Origin: Lyngbya sp. HA4199-MV5
GTDB lineage: Bacteria; Cyanobacteriota; Cyanobacteriia; Leptolyngbyales; Leptolyngbyaceae
Reading direction: 5' to 3'
NCBI GenBank assembly: GCA_019359375.1
Contig: JAHHHL010000015.1
Location: 1 to 64,000 of the forward strand
DNA: 64,000 nucleotides
Below, in pieces: positions 44,490 through 52,468 of this stretch. The first letter of the stretch is position 1, and every line of letters begins with the position of its first letter. The notes below the pieces were generated by a model. It saw only the letters and a program-made list of their open reading frames with translations, was not told the origin of the DNA and made no database searches. Both the position numbers and the translations under genes were made by a program.

Positions 44490-44755
44490 TTGGATGTATC
44501 CTTCCAATCCCATGCTGGTGCGTTTGTGCTTGATATGGCTCCTTTCCGTACTGCATTAACCACTCTACCTTTGCCTAGTAGAGCGATACTCGATTGCAAT
44601 GGACTAAATGGTATTTTCGTACTATAAACTTTTAAGAAGCTTTCAGAGTTGCTGAACTGCTAGAGATGACAAACTGTCTTTTGCTCACATGTGGCTTTGA
44701 GAAGCTGTCTGCGGAACTGTTCACAAATCATAGCTAGGAGCGCAAGGCACGCATT
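44490..44755. other. intergenic upstream of cas12k
   Basis: About 265 bases. TACTATAAAC near 44618 could be a -10 region. I see no strong palindrome. The cas12k promoter must lie here unless it is read through from the regulator gene. Confidence 0.35.
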
Positions 44756-46870
44756 ATGAGCAAATCCACATTTCTCTTCCGGTTAGATGCGTTGGGGGAC
44801 GCAAGCCAAATCAGAGAAGAGAATCGGCGCTACTACTGGGAACTGATGACGCAGCAGCATACTCCATTAATCAATCAGTTAAATCTCAAGGTGGCTCAAC
44901 ACCCTAACTTTGCTGATTGGCAAATTAATAATGCGGTGAATGCTGACGAGTTGAAAAGTTTATGGCGATCGTTTAAAGAACATCCACAATTTGAAACGAT
45001 GCCTGAACGTGCTTTTGTCTCAGCACGGCTGGTCGTCGGCGATACGTACGAATCTTGGCTAGCTCTACAAGGAGATCGACAAGAAGAACTGGCAAAGCTA
45101 TCCAATTCCCTTGAAGTCCTTAAAACAGATGCTGAGCTGGTAGCGATCAGTGGTTGCAGCCTGGATGCGATTTGTAGCAAAGCCAGAGAAATTTTGAGCC
45201 AGGCAAATACCCAAGTTGCTGGCGAGAGCAAGAAGAAAAGTAAGAAGGCAATTAACGGCGGCATTTACAAGGTTTTGTATGAGAAGCACCGTATTGCAGA
45301 CGATCCACTAAAGAAGTGTGCAGCGGCATATCTGATTAAAAACAGATTTGAAATCAAAGGTGATGAAACTGAGGAAGACATCGAGCATCTGAAAAATCGC
45401 ATCCATTGCAAGGAAAAGCAGATTGAGCTGCTTCTGAAGCAGTTGCAAAGCCGTCTACCCAAAGGTCGCCCTTGGGTTGGAGATGGCATTCTAGATGAGA
45501 TTAAGTCCATTGGCGTTGTTGAAGATGAGGCTGAGTGGAATTTAGTCGAATCAGCACTGCTCAAACAGCAGACTTTTCTGCCACATCCAATGTTGTTTCA
45601 TAGTAGTGATGATTTGATCTGGTTTGAGCATGAAAGACCCCCTTCTCAAGATTCAACAACTGAGGATGAACGAAAGCCCAACGCTGAATCTAGCAGGCGA
45701 GTCTGTGTCCGCTTCAAAAGCTTTGATGAGAAATATGCGTTTGAAATCTCTGGTGATCGTCGTCACCTCCACATCCTTCAACAGGCACTGAGGGAGCGTA
45801 TGATTTATGACAGCGATATAGATGGCAACACATCTAAGTTATTTTTGGTGCGATCAGCAACCTTGATCTGGAAAGAGTACAGGAAAAATGAGAATAGGAT
45901 TATACGTCGCCGAAAAGCTGCAAACAAGCGAGCGAAGCGGATAGTTCAATCTATCGATAAAGCTCCTGAGATACAATCTGCTCCTGCATTTTACAATCCA
46001 GAGTTTCCCTGGAATCGCTACCAACTGTTTCTACATTGCACCGTTGAAACTGAGTTCTTGAGCCAGGAGGGCACTGAACTCGTTATTCAACAGCAGAGGA
46101 AGCCTATTATCAAGGCGCTTCAAACTTTAGAAGAAAGAATGGCTGAGTCGGAAAACAAAGGCGAATCAACACAAACTCGCAAAGCGAATCATAGTCGTAA
46201 GACAGGAACCCTGAGACGAATTGACAGTTACGATAATAACTATGATCGTCCGAGCAAACCACTCTACGCAGGGATCCCCCATATTCTCACTGGCGTTGCT
46301 CTTGGCTCTGGTGGACTAGTAACAGTAACGATCGTAGATGCTACTTCAGGTAAAATTCTGGGCTGTCGGGGGCTCAAGGCTCTGCTAGGCGATAACTACA
46401 GACTCGTGAATCGTAGACAGTTCCAACGGCAGCTAAACTTGCGTCGCCGTACTGAACGACAGAAACGGGGTGCAAGTAGCCAATCTGGAGAATCGAACTT
46501 AGGTGACGCTATAGATCAACACACTGCCAATGCGGTGCTTGACTTCGCTAAAAAGCATCATTCAGGCTGTATTGTCTTACCTGACATGAAGGATTACAGA
46601 GTACGACAACAAAGCGAAATTGCGGCGCTTGCAGAGCGAGAGTGTTCTGGTTGGAAAGGCATTGAAAAGCGCTTTGCTAAGGCTCAGAATATGAAAATCC
46701 ATGCGTGGAGCTATGGGCGATTGATGGAATACATCCGCAATCAAGCTCACAAAGGGGGGATTTTGGTCAAGATTGGTCAGCAGCCGCTCTACGGCAGTTC
46801 CCAGGAACAGGCGGGAAAGATGGCGATCGATGCGTACCAGAATAAAACAGTTCCAAAAAACTCGCCCTAA
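44756..46870 (+). CDS. cas12k: Cas12k effector, RuvC-inactive
   Basis: A 704-residue type V-K effector. It guides transposition by binding the crRNA-tracrRNA and target DNA without cutting. The RuvC remnants are visible: 'LTGVALGSGGLVTVTIVDATSGKIL' has Ala at the place of the first catalytic Asp, and 'GCIVLPDMKD' has Asp at the second site, so no cleavage is expected. The C-terminal 'AQNMKIHAWSYGRLMEYI' is well conserved in the family. It is about 60 residues longer than the 640 or so of the best-studied Cas12k proteins, with a charged middle insert (ENRIIRRRKAANKRAKR). Confidence 0.96.
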   Translation: MSKSTFLFRLDALGDASQIREENRRYYWELMTQQHTPLINQLNLKVAQHPNFADWQINNAVNADELKSLWRSFKEHPQFETMPERAFVSARLVVGDTYESWLALQGDRQEELAKLSNSLEVLKTDAELVAISGCSLDAICSKAREILSQANTQVAGESKKKSKKAINGGIYKVLYEKHRIADDPLKKCAAAYLIKNRFEIKGDETEEDIEHLKNRIHCKEKQIELLLKQLQSRLPKGRPWVGDGILDEIKSIGVVEDEAEWNLVESALLKQQTFLPHPMLFHSSDDLIWFEHERPPSQDSTTEDERKPNAESSRRVCVRFKSFDEKYAFEISGDRRHLHILQQALRERMIYDSDIDGNTSKLFLVRSATLIWKEYRKNENRIIRRRKAANKRAKRIVQSIDKAPEIQSAPAFYNPEFPWNRYQLFLHCTVETEFLSQEGTELVIQQQRKPIIKALQTLEERMAESENKGESTQTRKANHSRKTGTLRRIDSYDNNYDRPSKPLYAGIPHILTGVALGSGGLVTVTIVDATSGKILGCRGLKALLGDNYRLVNRRQFQRQLNLRRRTERQKRGASSQSGESNLGDAIDQHTANAVLDFAKKHHSGCIVLPDMKDYRVRQQSEIAALAERECSGWKGIEKRFAKAQNMKIHAWSYGRLMEYIRNQAHKGGILVKIGQQPLYGSSQEQAGKMAIDAYQNKTVPKNSP

Positions 46871-46939
46871 AATAGTTTCTACACAGTGAGATTTTCTAGG
46901 ATTTTATAGTACAATCCTACCAACGGCGAACCAAGCTGG

Positions 46940-47215
46940 TGTTGCACACGACGCAAGTCTTAGGAAATGGGACAGGTTTGTTGCTTTCCGTCCCTGTTAC
47001 TGCCCGCTTACTCACGCTACCCCTAAGCAAGGTAGGACAATTTGCCGATATGGTGAGTTTGCGAATCTCTACTGTTGTCAATAAGCATTTGTTTATGGCG
47101 TCAGTACAGCAAGATTATGTATCAGACCAAGTAATGGCGAAGATATGTGGCAGTCCGAATCGCCCGGTGAATCCACCGGGACTTCCCCTAAATTTTTGGC
47201 AAATCAAAGCGGGGT
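46940..47215 (+). ncRNA. tracrRNA region of the V-K system
   Basis: The 500 bases between cas12k and the array hold no convincing gene but have the layout of known V-K tracrRNAs. There is an early hairpin (GGGACAGG ... TTTCCGTCCCTGTTACTG), a middle part with several paired segments, and a late hairpin GAATCGCCCGGTGAATCCACCGGGACTT followed by CCCC, here split as CCCGGTG / CACCGGG for its stem. Bounds are approximate. A GCGGGGTGAAAAA sequence at about 47208-47220 resembles the 3' half of the repeat. A 92-codon frame over this region (46939-47217) is very likely spurious. Confidence 0.65.
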
Positions 47216-47227
47216 GAAAAATCCCAG

Positions 47228-47343
47228 TGCTTTTGCCAAAACGCTGAAATCTCTATCAGATCAACGATTTAGCAGTATAAGCAAGGTCTAAATTGAGAGT
47301 GACAGAACCTCTTTGAAGGCTTTCATATTGCTTTTGCCAAAAC
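47228..47343 (+). repeat. direct repeat in the array leader
   Basis: The 15-base sequence TGCTTTTGCCAAAAC occurs at 47228-47242 and again at 47329-47343, flanking the stretch just before the first CRISPR repeat. It may be part of the leader or of RNA structure linking tracrRNA and array. I know of no assigned role. Confidence 0.5.
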
Positions 47344-47385
47344 TGCCGATGCAATTGAGGCTGGTAAAGAGTTTTAGCGCATGGA

Positions 47386-47931
47386 GGCGCAATAGCCTTC
47401 CTAGACGCGGGTAAGCTGAAAGTTCAGAATTTTGGAGTCGATCGCCAGATTCCCGATAGGCGCAATAGCCTTCCTAGACGCGGGTAAGCTGAAAGAACTG
47501 GAGTTTGCGATACTCCCAGAACAGGGCAAAGGCGCAATAGCCTTCCTAGACGCGGGTAAGCTGAAAGATAACAGCAGCACCGTCGGCAAAAAGCTGGTTC
47601 ACGGGCGCAATAGCCTTCCTAGACGCGGGTAAGCTGAAAGATCATCCCGTCCATGCGTGTTAGTCCTCCAGTTCAAGGCGCAATAGCCTTCCTAGACGCG
47701 GGTAAGCTGAAAGAGATACCAGGTCCAGCTTCCGACTGGGTTGAAGATTGGCGCAATAGCCTTCCTAGACGCGGGTAAGCTGAAAGAATGTTTGTGACCG
47801 TGTACCAAATGCCTGGTACAGGGCGCAATAGCCTTCCTAGACACGGATAAGCTGAAAGATTGGTACTATGACGAATTTCAAAAGCTGATTAACAGGCGCA
47901 ATAGCTTTCTTAGATGCGGGTAAGCTGAAAG
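47386..47931 (+). CRISPR. V-K CRISPR array, 8 repeats and 7 spacers
   Basis: Eight 37-base repeats start at 47386, 47459, 47531, 47604, 47677, 47750, 47822 and 47895. Each begins GGCGCAATAG and ends GGGTAAGCTGAAAG. The first six are identical; the seventh and eighth carry changes (ACACGGATAAG and TTTCTTAGATG versions), so the leader is on the cas12k side and the right end is the oldest. Spacers are 35 or 36 bases. The repeat length and GAAAG end agree with V-K systems. The array is transcribed in the same direction as cas12k. None of the seven spacers resembles the tRNA-Cys sequence. Confidence 0.95.
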
Positions 47932-48049
47932 ATGTACAGAATCATTTCCCCGTTTTTACAAATTACGTGGCTCAGTAGCCTTTAGATATAGCAACGTATA
48001 CGGATACTTCTTACATCCATACCCTAAAACTGCTCCGCAACATCTAACA

Positions 48050-48102
48050 TTTGCAGACCCTTGCCTCTTTCACTTCCCCTGGGCTCATTGTAGGGGAAAT
48101 CG
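48050..48102 (-). ncRNA. delocalised crRNA unit aimed at tRNA-Cys
   Basis: On the minus strand a degenerate repeat (48102-48067) ends AGGGGAAGTGAAAG, resembling the canonical GGGTAAGCTGAAAG, and is followed by the 17-base spacer AGGCAAGGGTCTGCAAA (48066-48050). The same 17 bases occur in the anticodon arm of tRNA-Cys at 48428-48444, next to a GTA PAM. Short truncated repeat-spacer units outside the array that send V-K elements to tRNA genes are known. This unit has the expected short spacer, PAM and placement beside the transposon end. Confidence 0.88.
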
Positions 48103-48241
48103 GTCAGTTTTTCTACCATGTTGTACAACAACCATAAGACCAGACAATTTCTGCCAGTCCGCAGTTAAAATTACATGGAAGGCTAATTTTTTTTTGCATG
48201 AGCCTTAATGCTCATCCATCAAGTTGCTTAACTTCACGAGT

Positions 48242-48382
48242 TGACATGCAATCCTCCGTTTTTACATACGGATTGACATCAATGCTTTTTCGTTGTGGAC
48301 ATTAAGTGCTTCGTTCTGGACAAAGTATCCTTCGCTATGACATTTAATTCTTCGCCACGGACACTTATTGCTTCGCTCTACA
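48242..48382. repeat. TnsB-type binding sites at the transposon right end
   Basis: Six sites in one orientation. The outer four, KGACAnnnATnnCTTCGC-like 18-mers, start at 48297, 48318, 48338 and 48359, that is every 20-21 bases, two turns of the helix. Looser inner copies start at 48242 and 48274. The last is followed by TCTACA ending at 48382, the expected terminal TACA. Five bases after it read GAAAC, then tRNA-Cys begins 11 bases on. The end sits 62 nt from the PAM, in the known 60-66 nt window for V-K insertion. Confidence 0.88.
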
Positions 48383-48393
48383 GAAACTTCGGA

Positions 48394-48464
48394 AGGCGGC
48401 ACCCGGATTTGAACCGGGGATGAGGATTTTGCAGACCCTTGCCTTACCACTTGGCGATGCCGCC
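48394..48464 (-). tRNA. tRNA-Cys (GCA)
   Basis: A 71-base tRNA on the minus strand beginning GGCGGCATCGCCAAGTGGTA. The acceptor stem GGCGGCA pairs with TGCCGCC, the anticodon loop has GCA in CTGCAAA, and the T arm contains GGTTCAAAT. The base after the stem is T, the usual Cys discriminator. It appears intact. The protospacer of the delocalised guide covers its D-stem/anticodon part, so the tRNA gene remains whole after insertion behind its 3' end. Confidence 0.96.
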
Positions 48465-48639
48465 GAAATCAAGAAGGATTTACCAGAATTAGACTATACC
48501 AAATTTTATGCAATTCTGTTCCATTGGTGCGTCGCTAAATTGAGGCAAACGCACATGTTTCTTCATCTTTTAGAAACCAACCTGGTAAAGATAACACCTT
48601 GAGCAGATAGTGACCATCCCAACCCACGGCACTGTTCCT

Positions 48640-48892
48640 CTAATGGAGGATAGCATCAAAGCTACGAGAGATCAGGAGTCCATGGATTGAGACAGGGCGA
48701 TCGCACAATCCCATCGCCACCGCTGGAGTGATACCTCTGGCTAACCCCCAATGCGGACGAACCCAGTGATGGATCAAGCGTTGGACATCCAACACTCGTT
48801 GTAAGCCCTGGACATGCTTGGCGTAAAGGTTCTGTCGTCTACGATAAGCACTACAGCGTCGTCTGAGCGCACTGTTTTGAGCCTCGTCATCG
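48640..48892 (-). pseudogene. IS transposase, C-terminal remnant
   Basis: An 83-codon minus-strand frame with stop at 48640-48642 reads NSALRRRCSAYRRRQNLYAK, then LQRVLDVQRLIHHWVRPHWGL and VSIHGLLISRSFDAILH. This is the end of a DDE transposase common in cyanobacterial insertion sequences. No start and no catalytic Asp residues are present. It lies just outside the CAST, beside tRNA-Cys. Confidence 0.65.
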
Positions 48893-49158
48893 TTTTAGAA
48901 ACTTGATGAAGTTTTGTCTGCTTTACGCCTGCGTCTGTCTACAATTTTTAAGGTGAACCTTTGTACCTGCCGTCTGTCTACTGCTTCATTTAGTACGCAT
49001 GAAGCATATTCAAGCGCCAGGTGTAAGTATGGAGCGGCTGAGATTGACAGGCACACCTGCCCATAGAAATCGTTGCGGGCTTCCCCTAACCATGTACGAT
49101 TAAATTTTGTTACAGTCATCGCAGAACACCTTAACCCGACTTTTTCTGGAGATTCCCC

Positions 49159-50877
49159 ATGTTGCGACTGGAGCACGTCAGCAAAATTTATCCCACTGGC
49201 GAAGTGCTGAAAGACATCAACTGGGAAGTCAAACCCGGCGATCGCATTGGTTTAGTGGGTGTCAACGGTGCGGGCAAGTCGACGCAACTGAAAATCATTG
49301 CAGGCGAAACCGAGCCTACCGCAGGCGAAATCATCCGCCCTGCCAGCCTGCATATTGCCTACCTGACGCAGGAATTTGAGGTCGATCCAACTCGCACCGT
49401 CCGCGAAGAATTTTGGCGGGCTTTTGGCGAAGCGAACGATGTCCATGTCGCGCTCTCAGACGTGCATCGCAACATGGAAACCGCAAGCCCCGAAGCATTG
49501 GACGATCTCATCCACGCAATGGATCGCTTGCAGCGGCAGTTTGAGGCAATGGATGGCTATGGGTTAGATGCTCGCATTGAGAAAATCATGCCCGATCTGG
49601 GTTTTGACCTGGAGGATGGCGATCGTCTCGTGAGTGCCTTCAGCGGTGGCTGGCAGATGCGGATGAGTTTGGGCAAGATTCTGCTACAAAAGCCCGATTT
49701 ATTGCTGCTGGACGAGCCGACCAACCATTTGGATCTGGAAACCATCGAGTGGCTGGAAACCTACCTGAAAGGGCTTTCGACCCCGATGGTGATTGTCTCC
49801 CATGACCGCGAGTTTCTCGATCGCCTCTGCACCCAAATTGTGGAAACCGAGCGCGGCGTTTCCACCACCTATTTAGGCAACTACTCCGCCTACCTTCAGC
49901 AGAAAGAAGAAATGCGGGATGCTCAACTGAGCGCTTACGAACGGCAGCAGAAAGAACTGGAGAAGCAACAGGCGTTTGTCGATCGCTTCCGTGCCAGCGC
50001 GACCCGCAGCACCCAGGCAAAGAGCCGCGAAAAGCAACTCGATAAAATTGAGCGTCTTGAGGCTCCTGATGGTGGTATGAGAACCCTTCATTTCCGCTTT
50101 CCACCCGCACCTCGGAGTGGTCGCGAAGTGGTGGAAATCAGAAATATGACCCACGCCTACGGTGACAAGATTCTGTTTTTAGACGCGAACCTGCTGCTTG
50201 AGCGGGGCGATCGCGTGGCGTTTTTAGGTCCCAACGGTGCGGGTAAATCCACCCTGCTGCACCTGATGATGGGGATGGAAAAGCCCACTGAGGGCACGGT
50301 CACGATCGGCGATCACAACGTCCTCCCTGGCTACTTTGAACAAAACCAGGCAGAAGCGCTCGACTTGCAAAAAACGGTCATCGAAACCATCCACGACGAA
50401 GTGCCCAAATGGACAAATGAAGAAGTCCGCACCCTATTAGGACGCTTTCTCTTCAGTGGTGACAGTGCCTTCAAGAAAGTCGAATCCCTCAGCGGTGGCG
50501 AAAAAGCACGTCTTGCCCTTGCCAAAATGCTCCTCCAACCCGCGAATCTCTTGATTCTGGATGAGCCAACGAACCATCTGGATATTCCCGCCAAAGAGAT
50601 GCTGGAAGAAGCACTTCAGCACTACGATGGCACCGTGATTATCGTGTCGCACGATCGCTATTTTATCTCCCAGGTCGCCAACAAAATTGTCGAAATTCGT
50701 GATGGTGAACTCATCCTCTATCGCGGCGATTATCACTACTACTTAGACAAGATTGCTGAAGAAAAAGATAAGGCGAAACTAGCGGCGATCGAAGCCGAAA
50801 AAGAAGCAAAAGCTGCCGAAAAACGCGCCAAGCAAAAGGAAAAAGAAAAGGCGAAGAAAGCGCAATCAAAAGCTTAA
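49159..50877 (+). CDS. ABC-F family ATPase
   Basis: A 572-residue protein of two fused ABC domains without membrane parts. Walker A motifs are GVNGAGKST near residue 35 and GPNGAGKST near residue 358. The signatures are FSGGWQMRMSLG and LSGGEKARLALAK, each followed by LLLDEPTNHLD or LILDEPTNHLD. An arginine-rich linker lies between, and the C terminus is a lysine/glutamate-rich coil. ABC-F proteins act on the ribosome (translation control or antibiotic protection); this has the layout of the Uup/EttA group. A GGAG ribosome site precedes its ATG. Confidence 0.95.
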   Translation: MLRLEHVSKIYPTGEVLKDINWEVKPGDRIGLVGVNGAGKSTQLKIIAGETEPTAGEIIRPASLHIAYLTQEFEVDPTRTVREEFWRAFGEANDVHVALSDVHRNMETASPEALDDLIHAMDRLQRQFEAMDGYGLDARIEKIMPDLGFDLEDGDRLVSAFSGGWQMRMSLGKILLQKPDLLLLDEPTNHLDLETIEWLETYLKGLSTPMVIVSHDREFLDRLCTQIVETERGVSTTYLGNYSAYLQQKEEMRDAQLSAYERQQKELEKQQAFVDRFRASATRSTQAKSREKQLDKIERLEAPDGGMRTLHFRFPPAPRSGREVVEIRNMTHAYGDKILFLDANLLLERGDRVAFLGPNGAGKSTLLHLMMGMEKPTEGTVTIGDHNVLPGYFEQNQAEALDLQKTVIETIHDEVPKWTNEEVRTLLGRFLFSGDSAFKKVESLSGGEKARLALAKMLLQPANLLILDEPTNHLDIPAKEMLEEALQHYDGTVIIVSHDRYFISQVANKIVEIRDGELILYRGDYHYYLDKIAEEKDKAKLAAIEAEKEAKAAEKRAKQKEKEKAKKAQSKA

Positions 50878-51009
50878 TGCAACCTTCTTCATGGGGCATA
50901 ACCACCTGGATGATGAAGTGATGAGTCAAAAGCTGAGTAGGTATTGTTTACCCAACCAACCAACGTTAAGAAGAGTAGACAACGTTCCTTGACAGGCAGA
51001 AAGTTCCCT

Positions 51010-51240
51010 ATGCGTAAACAAATTATTGAATATACTTCCCCTTTGGATGCTTTAATTGAGCTTGCTAAGCAGCTCAACGCCTATGAAACTGAGTACAGAA
51101 TGGACTCCGCAGAGTTTTTCACCCAGTACACTCAAGGCGAAACCGCCGATGATGAGGTCTTTATTGAGTGGGCTGGTAACTATCAGCACTATCTGGCACT
51201 GCATCAGGAATTAGAGACAAAGCTGAAAAATGTCGCGTGA
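51010..51240 (+). CDS. small antitoxin-like protein
   Basis: A 76-residue acidic protein (MRKQIIEYTSPLDALIELAK...). It overlaps the TumE-like toxin start by 11 bases. This pairing and its size suggest it is the antitoxin. I do not know a named family for it. Start at MRKQ; the upstream open frame is not supported. Confidence 0.6.
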   Translation: MRKQIIEYTSPLDALIELAKQLNAYETEYRMDSAEFFTQYTQGETADDEVFIEWAGNYQHYLALHQELETKLKNVA

Positions 51241-51622
51241 AGCTTTGAATGCTTACTTTGATCACGTTGAGCAACGATTGTTGACACTACCTAACACGTA
51301 TGTTGAGCAATTTAATGCCGTTATTTTGACATCAGAACGAGCAAATCTAAAGCTGAGAGTGCGCTTCAAGGGGAAATACCTGCTGGCAATCAGTGAAGCG
51401 TTAGTCGTAATTGGCGATCAGATTTCACAAATTGACTATCGCTACCATTTTCAAGACGAGAAAAACAAGTTAATCTTACGCTACGATAGCACTCCACATT
51501 TTCCCAAATTATCCAGTTTTCCTCATCACAAACATCTGCCCGATGCCGTTATTGCTGTCGATAAGCCTGATATTGTGCAGGTATTGCAAGAAGCAAGTGA
51601 CTTTTCAGAAACAGCAGACTAA
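51230..51622 (+). CDS. TumE-family toxin
   Basis: A 130-residue protein resembling TumE-type toxins (DUF6516): 'LKLRVRFKGKYLLAISEALVVIGDQISQIDYRYHFQDEKNKLILRYDSTPHFP' gives the beta-rich middle with 'YRYHFQ' and 'RYDSTPHFPKL', and 'FPHHKHLPD' the conserved His run. These are toxins of type II toxin-antitoxin modules. It overlaps the small upstream gene by 11 bases, and its stop codon overlaps the start of the next gene. Confidence 0.75.
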   Translation: MSREALNAYFDHVEQRLLTLPNTYVEQFNAVILTSERANLKLRVRFKGKYLLAISEALVVIGDQISQIDYRYHFQDEKNKLILRYDSTPHFPKLSSFPHHKHLPDAVIAVDKPDIVQVLQEASDFSETAD

Positions 51623-51873
51623 TGGCTTTTCACACTATGCAAAGCATTATATTAACTGGAAAAATTGATGCGGATGGACATCTTCGTTTGGATGTCCTCA
51701 CTTCCCTTGTATCAGGCGATGTTGAAGTCAAGATGACCATTCAGCCAATCCAGTCAGAACAAAGCTTTGCTGCGACGTACGACTTTTCAGATCTGGCTGG
51801 TACACTCAATTGGCAAGGCGATTCAGTAGTGGCTCAGCGAAATTTACGCGATGAATGGGGAACGGTACTTTGA
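51622..51873 (+). CDS. small antitoxin-like protein, second
   Basis: An 83-residue protein. 'SIILTGKIDADGHLRLDV' gives a small beta fold, and 'YDFSDLAGTLNWQGDSVVAQRNLRDEW' is the conserved C-terminal part of a cyanobacterial family often next to toxin genes. Its ATG shares bases with the toxin's TAA (TAATG), so it is coupled to it. No separate toxin follows. Confidence 0.55.
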   Translation: MAFHTMQSIILTGKIDADGHLRLDVLTSLVSGDVEVKMTIQPIQSEQSFAATYDFSDLAGTLNWQGDSVVAQRNLRDEWGTVL

Positions 51874-51895
51874 GTTAAGGCACATTCCCTACTCC

Positions 51896-52459
51896 CTACT
51901 CCCCACTCCCCCCATTCTGTCGCTGTTGATTGCGAAATTCTGCCGGACTCACCCGCATTGGCTGTTTAGGGTTCCAAAGACCGAGCCCTAACACTCTGGC
52001 CTGTTCTTGAGCCTGGGCAAGCCGTCGATCGTACTTGCTGTTGGGTGGATGAGGTGTGACGATCGCATACCCTGCTGCTACCAGCGCTTCATTCAACAAG
52101 CGATCGCCCTGCCACACATACGCCAGTCGTCGCCCAAAGGCATCTCGTGGTTCGGCATCGGTTTCTAGTAGCACCGATCGTTGCTGGAGGTAGGTTTCGA
52201 GCAGGCTTTTGGCGGCTTTACCCCAGGGTTCTTGCCGCACATCGGGGACATCCACGCCTTCTAGCCGTACCCGCTCGGTGATATCGGGCGCAGTGGCGAT
52301 CCCAGCCACTTCAAACTCGCGCCCACTTAGTACCCGTTGAACGTCGATCGTCAGCCCTTGCAGCGGCGCATTCGACTGGCACCCCGCTAGAAGCACGAAA
52401 AAGACAACCAACCCCAGCCCTTTCAGCCAATGCCCAAGGCGATCGCGCGTCTCTTTCAT
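51896..52459 (-). CDS. SNase-like (thermonuclease family) lipoprotein
   Basis: A 187-residue protein with a lipobox signal: a basic start, hydrophobic 'GLGLVVFFVLLAGC' and Cys near residue 27. The rest is the OB-fold of staphylococcal nuclease: 'VRLEGVDVPDVRQEPWGKAA', 'AEPRDAFGRRLAYVW', 'LLNEALVAAGYA' and 'LAQAQEQARVLGLGLW'. In the active site the second Arg/Glu pair is readable as 'E.RDAFGR'. It would be an outer, membrane-anchored nuclease. The gene is close to and same-strand as the ferredoxin gene, nine bases apart. Confidence 0.88.
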   Translation of the reverse strand: MKETRDRLGHWLKGLGLVVFFVLLAGCQSNAPLQGLTIDVQRVLSGREFEVAGIATAPDITERVRLEGVDVPDVRQEPWGKAAKSLLETYLQQRSVLLETDAEPRDAFGRRLAYVWQGDRLLNEALVAAGYAIVTPHPPNSKYDRRLAQAQEQARVLGLGLWNPKQPMRVSPAEFRNQQRQNGGSGE

Positions 52460-52468
52460 ACTGTTCTC

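Larger units (their letters stand above)
10638..48382 (+). mobile_element. type V-K CRISPR-associated transposon (CAST)
   Basis: The element has the complete V-K set in the expected order: tnsB, tnsC, tniQ, cargo, cas12k, tracrRNA region and CRISPR array, then a delocalised guide unit and TnsB-type sites. The right boundary at 48382 is well supported: six direct sites, a terminal TCTACA and a position 62 nt from the GTA PAM in tRNA-Cys. The left boundary is a placeholder at the end of the gene before tnsB. I found neither a matching site array nor a copy of the five bases that follow the right end (GAAAC) next to TGTA. The span is at least 37.5 kb, most of it defence genes. Confidence 0.85.

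Noticed and set aside
46939..47217. 92-codon open frame between cas12k and the CRISPR array
   Set aside because: It lies over the hairpins of the expected tracrRNA, has no start context and no protein-like features.
48428..48447. Guide on the plus strand (TTTGCAGACCCTTGCCT preceded by GAT)
   Set aside because: GAT is not a GTN PAM, and the plus-strand sequence before the spacer does not resemble a repeat; the minus-strand reading fits both.
48895..49176. 93-codon minus-strand frame before the ABC-F gene
   Set aside because: Overlaps the ABC-F start, no family features, no likely ribosome site.
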